Shown: positions 16,816 through 26,469 of the stretch, piece by piece | How the letters are laid out: each line of letters opens with the position of its first letter | Position numbering within the stretch: the stretch's first letter is position 1 | Origin: Prevotellaceae bacterium | GTDB lineage: Bacteria > Bacteroidota > Bacteroidia > Bacteroidales > Paludibacteraceae | NCBI GenBank assembly: GCA_020636675.1 | Contig: JACJXK010000003.1 | Location: 95,117 to 159,116, forward strand | Direction of reading: 5' to 3' | Length of the DNA stretch: 64,000 bases | The notes under the pieces: model-generated | What the model was told of the DNA's origin: nothing | Seen by the model: only the letters and a program-made list of their open reading frames with translations | Databases searched by the model: none | Made by a program: the position numbers and the translations under genes

Positions 16816-17878
16816 ATGATAATCCGCAATACGGACTAAGCAAATCCCAATCTTTTGTTGTATACTCGATGCTTAAAATCAGTGACGTAACCGACAGAGG
16901 CAGACAGTAGACGGTCAAATTGCCGTTCCCCGAAGTACCGTCGGTTGAACTTGTAGCAGAACTCGTTCAGATACTCCTGAAGGTATTCCGGCTTGATGCC
17001 ATGGTATATGCCCGCAAGCCGCGTCTTGGCGTTGGATATCGCTATGTGGACCCATGGAAGAACCTTGCCTATGTCCTCGGCATTAATCTTACGTCCGGAA
17101 TACTCCTTGAAGATGTCCGGGAAATGAACGTGCGATTTCGTGCCGTCGCCCACCACGGACGAATCCTTGTCGACCTTCACCTTCACCACGCCATCTATCG
17201 TGTCCGCCTTCGCATCCGGGATGACGACCATCTTGATGTGGTTGACCTTCTTCTCCTTCTTGCCTGGTTTCGGATTTTCGACGGACTCGCTTTCCGCCAT
17301 CACAAGCACCTTCGTCTTGGATTGGCTGCCGGCTCCCCGTTTTGGGGCGTCGTCCTTCTCTTCTTCCTTCACCTCCGTGGAAAAGAAGCCTTCGTCTATC
17401 TCGACATTGCCCTTCAACGTGTATTTCCCGTCCCTTTTGCCCATGACGCTGCGCAGCTTGTGGAGCATCTCCCATACGGGTTGGTAGCGCTTGTGCCCCA
17501 ACTGCCGCTGGAGTTCGAGTGCGGAGAACGTGTTCTTGGTGGCAGTCAGCAGGTGCATGGTCACGAACCAGTATCGGAACGGAAGCTTCGAGTTTTCCAT
17601 TACCGTGCCCTTTCGGATGCTTTCCCTATGATGGCACTTCTTGCATTCGTAGCAGAGCTTGTCTCCCTTCCAGTACCATTCCTTGTGCCCGCATTTGGGA
17701 CAGACGTGGACATCTCTCTCCCTTAACTCCCTCAATTTTGCGATGCAAGACTCCTCGTCCGGATATTTTTGTGTGAACTCCAACAATTTCATTTCAATGC
17801 CGATTTTATATATGCTCAAAGTTAGCGTTTATGCCGGGTTTATGCAAATTTTCAGTGGGACATATTGCGGATTATCAT
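16816..17878 (-). mobile_element. IS1595-family insertion sequence, copy 2
   Basis: Same 1063-bp element as copy 1 but inverted, with ends ATGATAATCCGCAATA (16816-16831) and its complement (17863-17878). At least two silent base differences from copy 1 lie in the transposase gene. Flanks AAATTTTT and TAAAAGAA are not a duplication. The left end cuts a toxin gene and the right end cuts a sensor kinase gene. Confidence 0.9.
16836..17792 (-). CDS. IS1595-family (ISXO2-like) transposase, copy 2
   Basis: The protein is identical to that of copy 1, with zinc ribbon CPKCGHKEW...CYECKKC and catalytic motifs EIDEGFF and VVGDGTKSH. The start MKLLEFTQ at 17792 is preferred. Identity between the copies suggests recent duplication or gene conversion, and gives 1 kb of inverted homology for recombination. 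Confidence 0.92.
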   Translation of the reverse strand: MKLLEFTQKYPDEESCIAKLRELRERDVHVCPKCGHKEWYWKGDKLCYECKKCHHRESIRKGTVMENSKLPFRYWFVTMHLLTATKNTFSALELQRQLGHKRYQPVWEMLHKLRSVMGKRDGKYTLKGNVEIDEGFFSTEVKEEEKDDAPKRGAGSQSKTKVLVMAESESVENPKPGKKEKKVNHIKMVVIPDAKADTIDGVVKVKVDKDSSVVGDGTKSHVHFPDIFKEYSGRKINAEDIGKVLPWVHIAISNAKTRLAGIYHGIKPEYLQEYLNEFCYKFNRRYFGERQFDRLLSASVGYVTDFKHRVYNKRLGFA

Positions 17879-19520
17879 TAAAAGAAATAAGAAACTGGAA
17901 GCTATCGTCGACTCTCGGACATCCGAATTGACAGGAAAAAATAAGGAATTAAGGGAATTGAACGACACCAAAGACAAATTATTTTCCATCATAGCCCATG
18001 ACCTCCGCAACCCTATCAACGTACTGATGGGTGTTGCCGAGTTGATGATAGAGCGTTTTGATTCTCTGAAGGAGGATAAGAAAAAAGACTATATAGGAAG
18101 AATCTTCGAATCGTCCAAAAACATCCATGCTTTGCTCGAACAACTGCTGAACTGGGCCATGTCACAGTCTTGTAGCATCCACTTCGACTGGCAAGATACG
18201 GACGTGAACCGTATCATATCAGAAGCCGTTTCGCTTGAGAACGAAATGGCATTTAAGAAAAACATCACCATAGAGACAGACCTCCAGACTACAAGGACAG
18301 CCCATCATGTCGATCCGCTCATGATAAGTACCGTGGTCAGAAATCTGCTCTCCAATGCCATTAAATATACCAACGAGAACGGCACGATAAACATATCGAC
18401 CAGAGAAGTTGACAACCGGATATTGCTATCCATCAAAGATAATGGCATAGGTATGACAAAAGAACAATTGGACAATCTGTTCTCCATAAGGAGAGGCCAA
18501 AGCCGACTAGGAACTAACAATGAGAAGGGAACTGGTCTTGGACTGATCATCTGTAAAAAGTTCATAGAAAAAAACAACGGTATACTAACCATAGAGAGCA
18601 AACCCGGCAATGGCTCCACATTCTCATGCTCCCTTATCGCAGGCGACCATATCAAAATAACGGAAACGAGCAGCGAAGAAGATATACCAAAGCACAATAA
18701 ACAGATATTCGCAAAATCCACAAAAGGCTCAGATTTACAGGAAATGCCTATATTACTGGTAGTTGAAGACAATGCGGACATTGCACAATACATCAGCGAC
18801 ATATTCTCTCCTAATTTTGACGTGAAGATAGCCGAAAACGGGAAAATAGGTTGGCAAAAGTGCAAAGAGCTGGTTCCAGACATCATCATCAGCGATGTGA
18901 CCATGCCAGAAATGGATGGTGAGGAGCTATGCCGGATGACAAAAACGGACTCACTGACCAACCATATTCCGTTCATACTACTGACCGCAAGAAATCTACC
19001 TCAACAGCAGATTAACGGGCTGCAGAATGGAGCCGACGACTACATCACCAAGCCGTTCATAAAACAAATCTTGCAAGAAAGAGTCAAGTCGTTACTTAAC
19101 AACAGAGCCCTATATAAAGACTATATAAAGCGGCAGTTGATTTGCGGACATGATGTGACAACACCGGCCGCACCGGGCGATAAATTTCTGGAAACGGTCG
19201 TCGCTCTTATCGAAAAGAACATATCCGACCCTCAGTTGTCGGTAGAGTTCATATCCAAAGAAATAGGTGTGAGCAGGGTGCAGCTATATAGAAAATTCAA
19301 AGCACTAACCGGTCAGAGTCCGATAGACTTGATAAAGGAAATAAAGCTGAAGAAGGCGGCGAGTCTATTAAAAACAGGCGAATGGAAGGTGTCTGACGCA
19401 GCCTTTGAGTCCGGATTCTCGGATCCTCTCTATTTCAGCAAATGCTTCCAAAAGGAATTTGACATGACTCCTAGCCAATACATAAAAGAAAACGCTCCTA
19501 CGAAAGAACAAAGGGAATAA
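17865..19520 (+). pseudogene. Hybrid two-component system protein, sensor part removed by IS copy 2
   Basis: The frame enters from IS copy 2 (a TTG at 17865 lies inside the IS; native sequence begins at 17879). It has a short coiled linker (ELTGKNKELRELNDTKDKL), HisKA with the phospho-His in FSIIAHDLRNPIN (about residue 45), HATPase with LLSNAIKYTNENG, DNGIGMT and GTGLGLIICKKF, a receiver domain (VVEDNADIA, acceptor Asp in IIISDVTMPEMDG, LLTA, and Lys in YITKPF) and a C-terminal AraC HTH (VGVSRVQLYRKFKALTGQSPIDLI ... FSDPLYFSKCFQKEFDMTPSQYIKE). Intact hybrid regulators of this class have a periplasmic sensor and a membrane helix before the linker; both are missing. If expressed from an IS promoter it would be a cytosolic, signal-blind regulator. 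Confidence 0.85.
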
Positions 19521-19623
19521 GAATAGAGTTTTCCCATTCTATGCTCATACCTCTCCGCAAAGGCATCAGAATCGTCACCAGTTATTTTGACGATCACTAA
19601 ATGCCGTCAAAACTCAAATCAAA

Positions 19624-19666
19624 AAAGGCAGAAGGAATCAAATCCATCTGCCTTTCTGTTTTTTCT
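19624..19666. terminator. Bidirectional terminator between hybrid kinase remnant and rho
   Basis: AAAGGCAGA (19624-19632) pairs with TCTGCCTTT (19647-19655); the plus strand continues TCTGTTTTTTC and the minus strand continues into a T run. It serves two convergent genes. Confidence 0.8.
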
Positions 19667-19683
19667 ATTTTACCCAGACTTGT

Positions 19684-21537
19684 TTAGTCACTATTCATGG
19701 AAGCAAGAAACTCCTCGTTGTTACGGGTCTTCTCCATTCTGTCTTTCAAGAACTCCATCGCCTCAATAGATGTCATATCCGACAAGTAACGGCGAAGTAT
19801 CCACATACGGCGGATAGTATCCTCCTTCTGTAACAGATCATCGCGGCGCGTACTGGAAGCCATGATATCGACAGCTGGATAGATACGTTTGTTGGACAAC
19901 TTACGATCAAGCTGCAACTCCATATTACCTGTGCCTTTGAACTCCTCAAAAATCACATCGTCCATCTTAGAACCCGTATCGGTAAGAGCCGTAGCTATGA
20001 TGGTAAGGCTACCACCATTCTCTATGTTACGGGCAGCACCGAAGAAACGCTTTGGCTTATGCAGCGCATTGGCATCTACACCACCAGAAAGCACCTTTCC
20101 GGAGGCCGGAGAGACAGTATTGTAGGCACGAGCCAGACGAGTAATGGAATCCAACAGGATAACCACGTCGTGGCCACACTCTACCATACGTTTTGCCTTT
20201 TCCAAAACGATACTAGCAATCTTCACGTGGCGGTCTGCAGGCTCGTCGAAAGTGGAAGCGATAACCTCCGCCTTTACACTACGCGCCATATCGGTAACCT
20301 CCTCCGGACGTTCATCTATCAGCAATATGATCATATAGACCTCCGGATGGTTTTCTGCGATAGCGTTGGCTATATCCTTCAACAAAACCGTCTTTCCCGT
20401 CTTAGGCTGGGCAACGATTAATCCACGCTGGCCTTTTCCGATTGGGCAGAACAGATCTACCGTGCGGACAGAAGCGTTGGATGTACGGCCTCCCGTAAGA
20501 TTGAACTTTTCATTTGGGAAAAGCGGAGTCAGATGGTCAAAAGGGACACGGTCGCGCACATACTCAGGAGTGCGGGCATTGATCCTATCCACACGGATAA
20601 GAGGAAAATATTTCTCCCCCTCTTTTGGCGGACGGATGGCACCTGATATGACATCACCGGTCTTCAGTCCAAAAAGTTTTATCTGAGACTGAGAAACATA
20701 TATATCATCCGGAGAGTTCAGATAATTGTAATCGGAAGAACGAAGGAATCCGAAGCCGTCCGGCATTATTTCCAACACGCCCTCTCCCGTAATCAACTCG
20801 TCAAAATCATAGACTTTGGGTTTCTGACTCTGCGATTGATATTGCTGCGATTGGTATTGCTGTGGTTGGACAGGTTGTTGTGTCTGAGGCTGCGGTTGTT
20901 GTGTCTGCTGCGGAGCAGGCTGTTGAGACATGTTGTTGTACATGTTAATCTGCTGCATCACGTATGGGGAACGTTCGTCAGAAGCATTGTCGTTCATATT
21001 ATTATCTGACGGACGATTACTCTGCGTCTCCTCATTGACTGGAGCTTTGTATGTTTCCGGTTCCGTAGGAGGGACGATACCCTTCTTTTTATTCAATATC
21101 ATACGGGCAATGGCTGCCGCAGGATTTCCGGAAGACATTGTTTCCAGTCCTCCTCTTCCTACATTTCTGCCATAGTTGTTATTGTTCCTTTGGGAATTAT
21201 TGTATCTCTGATTCTGAAACTGCTGATTACGATATCCTCTCTGAGGATAGGTTTCCTGGTTAGGAGCTTCATTTTGAATTTCATTATCCGATTTTGCTTC
21301 AGGTTCTTTCTTCGATGCATCTTGGTTTTCATCTACATTTGAAGCGTCTACGGCTTCCGAACTTTCATCAATAGGTTTCACCTCTTTCGAAGAGGCGGCT
21401 TGTAAAGCTTGTTCATCCAAAATTTTATAAATCAGCTCTTCCTTTCGATAGGAATCTACCCTTTTGATACCCATCTGCCTTGCCATGGCCTTTAAATCGA
21501 CAAGCGTTTTTTCTTGTAACTGAAGAATATTGTACAT
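19684..21537 (-). CDS. rho: Transcription termination factor Rho
   Basis: ATP-driven RNA helicase that ends transcription. The N-terminal Rho_N helix bundle (LVDLKAMARQMGIKRVDSYRKEELIYKIL) is followed by a long low-complexity insert (about residues 50-240) rich in Asn, Gln and Pro, as known for Bacteroidota Rho. Then come the RNA-binding cold-shock-like domain (GVLEIMPDGFGFLRSSDYNYLNSPDDIYVS) and the ATPase core with Walker A QPKTGKT (near residue 378), Walker B VVILLDSITRLARAYN and the Q/R-loop region. 617 residues. The gene is alone; about 340 bp without genes lie upstream. Confidence 0.97.
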   Translation of the reverse strand: MYNILQLQEKTLVDLKAMARQMGIKRVDSYRKEELIYKILDEQALQAASSKEVKPIDESSEAVDASNVDENQDASKKEPEAKSDNEIQNEAPNQETYPQRGYRNQQFQNQRYNNSQRNNNNYGRNVGRGGLETMSSGNPAAAIARMILNKKKGIVPPTEPETYKAPVNEETQSNRPSDNNMNDNASDERSPYVMQQINMYNNMSQQPAPQQTQQPQPQTQQPVQPQQYQSQQYQSQSQKPKVYDFDELITGEGVLEIMPDGFGFLRSSDYNYLNSPDDIYVSQSQIKLFGLKTGDVISGAIRPPKEGEKYFPLIRVDRINARTPEYVRDRVPFDHLTPLFPNEKFNLTGGRTSNASVRTVDLFCPIGKGQRGLIVAQPKTGKTVLLKDIANAIAENHPEVYMIILLIDERPEEVTDMARSVKAEVIASTFDEPADRHVKIASIVLEKAKRMVECGHDVVILLDSITRLARAYNTVSPASGKVLSGGVDANALHKPKRFFGAARNIENGGSLTIIATALTDTGSKMDDVIFEEFKGTGNMELQLDRKLSNKRIYPAVDIMASSTRRDDLLQKEDTIRRMWILRRYLSDMTSIEAMEFLKDRMEKTRNNEEFLASMNSD

Positions 21538-21758
21538 AAAATCTTTAAAGGATTGATTGTTTTTTTCGAAATATACGAATTAAAAAAGCACAACATTATA
21601 ACTATGTTATCACGCTTTCCTAATAAAATTAATGATTATTGACCTGACTACACAAGATATGATAATAAGTAGCCCTATAGGGTAATAAAACAATGCAAAT
21701 ATATAGTGATTTTTTATTATGAAGAAATTTTTTCCGTTTTTTTTATCTAGTAATGACG
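21538..21758. other. Non-coding stretch upstream of rho
   Basis: Very AT-rich. On the minus strand a TATATTTC sequence about 35 bases before the rho ATG (near 21567-21574) resembles the -7 element weakly. There is no ORF, RNA gene or strong hairpin that I can support. Confidence 0.4.
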
Positions 21759-21790
21759 AAAAAATAAAAGGGTCAAGTTCAAGACCTTTT
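21759..21790 (-). terminator. Probable terminator of tilS
   Basis: AAAAGGGTC (21766-21774) and GACCTTTT (21783-21790) form a hairpin with one unpaired G, followed on the minus strand by ATTTTTTC. It lies about 80 bp past the tilS stop. Confidence 0.5.
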
Positions 21791-21873
21791 GATTATATAA
21801 ATTCCTTTTCTTCTAACGGACCTACGTTTTTTTTCATTCTGCAAAAGACATCTTGTCTTTCAAGAAGTTAAGT

Positions 21874-23208
21874 TTAACGGTCGCCAAAATAATGGATTTC
21901 CAAAACCTTTTCCGTATCCAACTCCATCCTGTATCTATTGTCGCATCGTTCACCAATAATCCATACGATTTCCTCTCCCGAGAGCAAAAGCCAAGTATGT
22001 TCTTTCCGGTAAAGAGAGAAATGGTTGTCTACAAAGAAATCGCTCAACTTCTTTCTTCCCTTCATTCCGAATGGAAGGAAGGAGTCGCCATCCCGCCAAC
22101 GCCTTATTGTCAACGGAAATTGCAGACGGGAAACGTCCACGTAACAGTTGTTCTTATCTTTTTGGAGGACAACGTCAGCCGCAGACTTCACCTCCAGGCT
22201 CAACCTTACCGGCACTTCCACGGAAGTGGCATCCTCCGCCACCGTATATACGACATCGGCATCCTCCGTCTTCCTAGAAAGGATAAGTTCTCTCCTATCC
22301 TTCTGCACCCTATATCTATCTGAGTAATATTGACTTCCTGACCTTCCATCCAAACCGTCATAGATATTGTCTACCACCGCAGAGACAAACCCAAAGGGTT
22401 GCAACATCTCGAAAAGAAGGAACTTCTCATTGCCATATTTATGCAGTCTATCTATGGATATACGCCAAACATCGCCCTCACGCGCTATGATTTCCGACTG
22501 CCTCTCCTGCATACCGTCAGAAATAAAACGTTCGGCTAGCTGAAGGTTCTCCATCGTACGGAGAAGAGAGTCCCGAAAACCCGGATTGATAGTCTCAAAA
22601 AGCGGAATAATCACATTCCTAAATTTATTGCGTACATATATAGTGTCCTTATTCGTAGAATCTTCAACATGGGACAAGCCTTTCCGCTCCAAATAGGAAA
22701 GCACCTCTGCCCGCGAAACGCAAAGCAACGGACGTACTATATCGCCATTCTTCGGTTTTATGCCCGTAAGTCCATGAATACCAGTACCTCTTGTCAGATT
22801 GATCAGAAACGTCTCCACCACATCGTCGGAGTGATGGGCAATAGCCACACAAGCGGCCCGTTCTTTCTCTTTCATCTCCGCAAACCAAGCATAACGCAGC
22901 TCCCTAGCCGCCATCTCGATAGACATCTTTTTCTCCGTAGCATACTTCTCCGTTTCAAAATCGACCTTATATAAGGACATGCCGAGCCGTTCCACAAACT
23001 CCGTCACAAATGCCTCGTCCCTATCAGATTCGGCACCGCGGAGATGAAAATTACAATGGACCGCCACGCAGTCGTATCCCAATCCGTGCAAAACAGACAA
23101 AAGGGCTACGGAATCCGCACCCCCACTTATACCAACGATAATCTTATCGGACTTGCCGAACAAATTCTGCTCCGCAATAAAACTCTTAACCTTTTCTTCC
23201 ATCCACAT
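21874..23208 (-). CDS. tilS: tRNA(Ile)-lysidine synthase
   Basis: Changes C34 of the CAU-anticodon tRNA(Ile) to lysidine with ATP and lysine, so that it reads AUA. The PP-loop IIVGISGGADSVALLSVLHGLG lies near residues 22-45, followed by AVHCNFHLRGAESDRDE and IAHHSDDVVETFLINLTRGTGIHGLTGI, all diagnostic for TilS. The C-terminal substrate-binding domain is present (FPLTIRRWRDGDSFLPFGMKGRKKLSDFFVD). 444 residues. The start could be the ATG two codons later (MEEKVKSF). It shares strand with the phosphorylase gene 85 bp upstream, so co-transcription is possible. Confidence 0.96.
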   Translation of the reverse strand: MWMEEKVKSFIAEQNLFGKSDKIIVGISGGADSVALLSVLHGLGYDCVAVHCNFHLRGAESDRDEAFVTEFVERLGMSLYKVDFETEKYATEKKMSIEMAARELRYAWFAEMKEKERAACVAIAHHSDDVVETFLINLTRGTGIHGLTGIKPKNGDIVRPLLCVSRAEVLSYLERKGLSHVEDSTNKDTIYVRNKFRNVIIPLFETINPGFRDSLLRTMENLQLAERFISDGMQERQSEIIAREGDVWRISIDRLHKYGNEKFLLFEMLQPFGFVSAVVDNIYDGLDGRSGSQYYSDRYRVQKDRRELILSRKTEDADVVYTVAEDATSVEVPVRLSLEVKSAADVVLQKDKNNCYVDVSRLQFPLTIRRWRDGDSFLPFGMKGRKKLSDFFVDNHFSLYRKEHTWLLLSGEEIVWIIGERCDNRYRMELDTEKVLEIHYFGDR

Positions 23209-23293
23209 AACCGCGCCACCAAATTTGTAATCAGAGATTCCTTTTTCGGGGAAAGCATCTCCTAATAACCGAACAATAAAATTCGAAAATCTT

Positions 23294-24166
23294 CTAAAGT
23301 CTTTCCAATACCGTAGCTACCAAGCCCTCCATCGAGCCTTTATACTCGGTATTCATGCTCTTGTCTACCCGTCCGGCTATGATACAGCAGACGGTCATCG
23401 CCTTATGTCCCAACAGTTTGGACAGACCGGCAAGAGCAGAACTCTCCATCTCGAAATTAGTTATTTTTTCACCATGATAGTCGAACGACATGATTTTAGC
23501 GTTCAGTTCCGGATCGGCCAACGGAATGCGGACATAACGTCCTTGTGGCCCATAAAATCCGGGAGCGGAGATGGTTACTCCCATCACCATGCCGACCCCA
23601 ATTTTGGCCACCAACTCCTTGTCCGCACTGACTACATAAGGACGGGCCAGACGGGACATCCACTGCGTATGCCGACAGAAGGCCTCCTCAAAATCCATAT
23701 CCAGCACACCCTCGCCCACATTATAATACCCCAACAAGCCATCAAACCCGATAGAGCGGCTAGCCACCACATACGAGCCTACGGGGCAGAAAGGCTGAAG
23801 GCCTCCCGATGTCCCGACACGGACAAGCGTCAGTTGAGTAAACGATTCCTTCTCCGTACGTCTATCAAAATCCACATTCTTCAGTGCATCCAACTCTGTG
23901 AGCACAATATCAATATTATCCGTACCTATTCCATGCGAAACGCAAGAAACACGTTTGCCCTTGTATCGCCCCGTCATGGTATGGAACTCCCTGTTTTGCA
24001 CATCGCACTCCAAAGAGCCTTCATCAAAAAATCCGGCCACCATATCCACCCTTGTCGGGTCGCCCACCAATACAATAGTATCGGCCAGCTGCTCCGGTTT
24101 CAGATGCAGATGGAATATAGAGCCATCCGCATTTATTATCAGTTCTGACGATGGAATTATTCTCAT
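23294..24166 (-). CDS. Nucleoside phosphorylase (uridine phosphorylase family)
   Basis: Cleaves a nucleoside with phosphate to a free base and (deoxy)ribose-1-phosphate in salvage. NP-I family marks: VGDPTRVDMVAGFF near residue 34, VSCVSHGIGTDN, LTLVRVGTSGGLQP with the phosphate-contact Arg, and ITNFEMESSALAGLSKLLGHKA near the C terminus (EMES motif contacting the ribose). 290 residues is slightly longer than E. coli Udp. Uridine is the best guess for the substrate; other nucleosides cannot be excluded. Confidence 0.85.
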   Translation of the reverse strand: MRIIPSSELIINADGSIFHLHLKPEQLADTIVLVGDPTRVDMVAGFFDEGSLECDVQNREFHTMTGRYKGKRVSCVSHGIGTDNIDIVLTELDALKNVDFDRRTEKESFTQLTLVRVGTSGGLQPFCPVGSYVVASRSIGFDGLLGYYNVGEGVLDMDFEEAFCRHTQWMSRLARPYVVSADKELVAKIGVGMVMGVTISAPGFYGPQGRYVRIPLADPELNAKIMSFDYHGEKITNFEMESSALAGLSKLLGHKAMTVCCIIAGRVDKSMNTEYKGSMEGLVATVLERL

Positions 24167-24246
24167 ATCTCTTTTAGTTGAAATTCATAAATAGATTACG
24201 CAAGTCCAACCAGACACTTTTCATCTATCGGACAATATTGCCTCCG

Positions 24247-24254
24247 CAAAGATA
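24247..24254 (-). promoter_or_regulatory. Probable -7 element of the phosphorylase gene
   Basis: The minus strand reads TATCTTTG (TAnnTTTG) about 80 bases before the ATG at 24166. No -33 TTTG was found at the expected distance. Confidence 0.45.
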
Positions 24255-24412
24255 ATTTTTATTCGATTCCATTCTTCCATTTCCAATCAAATGTGCGATT
24301 TTTTTAACAACGACAGAGCTTTGCCAAGCAGCACGAAACAAAAATTCACACAGATGGCCAGCTGGACTTTCTGAAAAATATTACCTACATTTGCCATCAA
24401 AAAACAATTGAC

Positions 24413-26050
24413 ATGCAGCCGTCGCTCCAACATTTCCATGCTTTTAGGCATGACATTTCTGGCATTTCCCTTCCAGAGCGGTTCACCTATCCCTTCCATT
24501 ACACTCCACACCCACTCTGCCTATTAGCTGCGCAAGAGGTTCAAGAATACATAGCAGGACAAAATCAGTGGAAAGAGGAGCTGGAACGAGGAAAAATGTT
24601 TGGTGTACTTATTGTCTCTACAACAGACAACCAGATAGGCTATGTCTGCGCATTCTCCGGCAATTTGGAGGGAAGCAACCATCACGCATTCTTCGTGCCG
24701 CCGGTCTATGACTTACTGCAACCTGATGGATTTTTCAAGGAAGAGGAGTCCAACATCTCCAACATCAACCATCAAATCATAGGCATACAGAACGACGAGG
24801 AATATCTTTTTCTTCTGAAAGAACGGACAACAGCAGAGACCGCATACAAAAAAGAGCTTACACTAGGCAAAGAGAGACTCAAGACGGCAAAAGAGGAAAG
24901 AGAAAAAAGAAGGGCCGAAAATCCCAGCGAAGAAGAGATTGCAAGGATGGTCAAAGAAAGCCAATTCCAAAAGGCGGAGCTCAAAAGACAGGAGAAGCGA
25001 TGGGCCACCCTAATCAACGACATAGAAGAGAAGATATGCCTCTTCGAAAAGGAGATGGAGAGATTGAAGAGAGAGAGGAAAAAACGCTCCGCCGCACTGC
25101 AACAGAGACTATTTGACCAGTTCCGGATGCTGAACGCAAAAGGAGAAACTGTAGGTCTATGTTCCCTCTTCGAAACGACGCCACAACACACGCCGCCGGC
25201 CGGAGCCGGAGAGTGTGCCGCACCAAAAATGCTGCAATATGCCTACCAACACAAGTTGCGACCCATTGCCATGGCAGAGTTCTGGTGGGGCAGTTCGCCG
25301 AAGGCGGAGATACGCCGCCACGGGCAGTTCTACCCTGCTTGCAAAAGCAAATGCGAACCAATACTTAACCATATGCTCGTCGGACTTCCCGTAGACGAAA
25401 ATCCGTTGGCCGTAGACCACCACAAAGATACGGAGATAGAAATCGTGTATGAAGACGAATGGCTGCTCGCCGTCGACAAACCGGCCGGAATGCTGTCCGT
25501 ACCAGGCAAGTTGGACATCGACTCCGTCTATGACAGAATGAAGAAGCAATTTCCGGAAGCAACAGGACCTCTCATCGTACACCGGCTGGACATGGCCACC
25601 TCCGGACTGCTCCTCATAGCCAAAAGCAAAGAGATACACAAGATACTACAATCACTTTTCAAGAACAGGAAAATAAAGAAACGCTACATCGCCATTCTGG
25701 ATGGCTCCGTCAAGAGTAACAATGGAACCATCTGCCTGCCATTATGTGCCGACATAAACGACAGACCAAGACAGATGGTGAACCTAGAATACGGAAAGGC
25801 TGCCGTTACCGAATATCAAGTTTTGGAAAGGATGAAAGACACCACACGCATACTATTCCTTCCCCAAACAGGAAGAACCCACCAACTGAGAGTTCACACC
25901 TCCCACCCAAGCGGACTAAACTGTCCCATTCTTGGTGACGAACTTTATGGGAAAAAAGCAGACAGACTATATCTACATGCCGAATATCTCGAATTTCAAC
26001 ATCCAAAAACCGGGAAAATAATAAAGATAGAAAAGAAGAGCGATTTCTAA
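24413..26050 (+). CDS. RluA-family pseudouridine synthase with long N-terminal extension
   Basis: Isomerises uridine to pseudouridine in rRNA or tRNA. The catalytic domain is in the C-terminal third: IVYEDEWLLAVDKPAGMLSVPG, then PLIVHRLDMATSGLLLIAKS with the catalytic Asp (near residue 390), KRYIAILDG, and FLPQTGRTHQLRVH. The N-terminal about 340 residues are unusual. They begin FPYPFHYTPHPLCLLAAQEVQ-like, include GVLIVSTTDNQIGYVCAFSGNL and a long charged coiled coil (about residues 140-235, many E/K/R), then MAEFWWGSSPKAEIRRHGQFYPACKSKCEPIL. This extension is known in Bacteroidota and gammaproteobacterial RluA-like proteins, but its role is unclear to me. Confidence 0.88.
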   Translation: MQPSLQHFHAFRHDISGISLPERFTYPFHYTPHPLCLLAAQEVQEYIAGQNQWKEELERGKMFGVLIVSTTDNQIGYVCAFSGNLEGSNHHAFFVPPVYDLLQPDGFFKEEESNISNINHQIIGIQNDEEYLFLLKERTTAETAYKKELTLGKERLKTAKEEREKRRAENPSEEEIARMVKESQFQKAELKRQEKRWATLINDIEEKICLFEKEMERLKRERKKRSAALQQRLFDQFRMLNAKGETVGLCSLFETTPQHTPPAGAGECAAPKMLQYAYQHKLRPIAMAEFWWGSSPKAEIRRHGQFYPACKSKCEPILNHMLVGLPVDENPLAVDHHKDTEIEIVYEDEWLLAVDKPAGMLSVPGKLDIDSVYDRMKKQFPEATGPLIVHRLDMATSGLLLIAKSKEIHKILQSLFKNRKIKKRYIAILDGSVKSNNGTICLPLCADINDRPRQMVNLEYGKAAVTEYQVLERMKDTTRILFLPQTGRTHQLRVHTSHPSGLNCPILGDELYGKKADRLYLHAEYLEFQHPKTGKIIKIEKKSDF

Positions 26051-26074
26051 GACACCAAAATAACAAGTGACCGT

Positions 26075-26120
26075 AAAAAAAATAACTTGTGCCGATTTTG
26101 ATAAAATATCTGCGGTATTG
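26075..26120. repeat. Dispersed intergenic repeat, type A, copy 1
   Basis: AAATAACTTGTGCCGATTTT and following bases resemble 35227-35270 (AAATAACTTGTGACGATTTT) with a few changes. A weaker relative lies near 58800-58850. Confidence 0.55.
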
Positions 26121-26365
26121 TCCCTTTCCTTTGTAGGAAAAGACGGCACGTCCCTCCGATAAAACATCTCTTATTCCCTCGTACCTAGGTCAAACTCTTC
26201 ACACACGGCACTCGCATCGCCTAAGAAGACCAAAAGCGAATGCTCGCCTCTCGACAATGAGCCGTTTTTGAAATCATCCTATTCATCTTGTAAATTCTGT
26301 CTGAAAATCTACTTCATCAGATAGAGAAGACATGGGCTCTTTCCGATAGAACATAGTCTTATTTT

Positions 26366-26469
26366 TCATCCTTTTTTGCTTCATATAGAGATTATTTCTG
26401 TGGGATATTTTGCCGACGATGCAATGTCCATCGAAATTATCCATACAACACATACTGAACTTTACCATG
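26366..26469. repeat. Dispersed intergenic repeat, type B, copy 1
   Basis: Shares with 58858-58954 the ordered blocks CATCCTTT, ATAG..ATTAT, GGGATATTTTGC-GACGA, GAAA.T, CCATACAA and TGAA.CTT. The order and spacing are conserved with small indels. Confidence 0.6.

Noticed and set aside
12843..17878. Composite transposon carrying toxin genes as cargo
   Set aside because: No outer target duplication exists, and genes are cut at inner as well as outer ends, so rearrangement explains it better than one composite insertion; not fully excluded.
23405..24148. 247-residue frame opposite the nucleoside phosphorylase
   Set aside because: Antisense of a clear NP-I family gene; rich in His/Arg/Thr as expected for a shadow frame.
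26205..26268. Possible structured RNA or terminator (ACGGC ... GCCGTTTTT with an inner GCGA/TCGC hairpin)
   Set aside because: The main stem is only five pairs across about 50 bases; too weak to list as a feature of its own.
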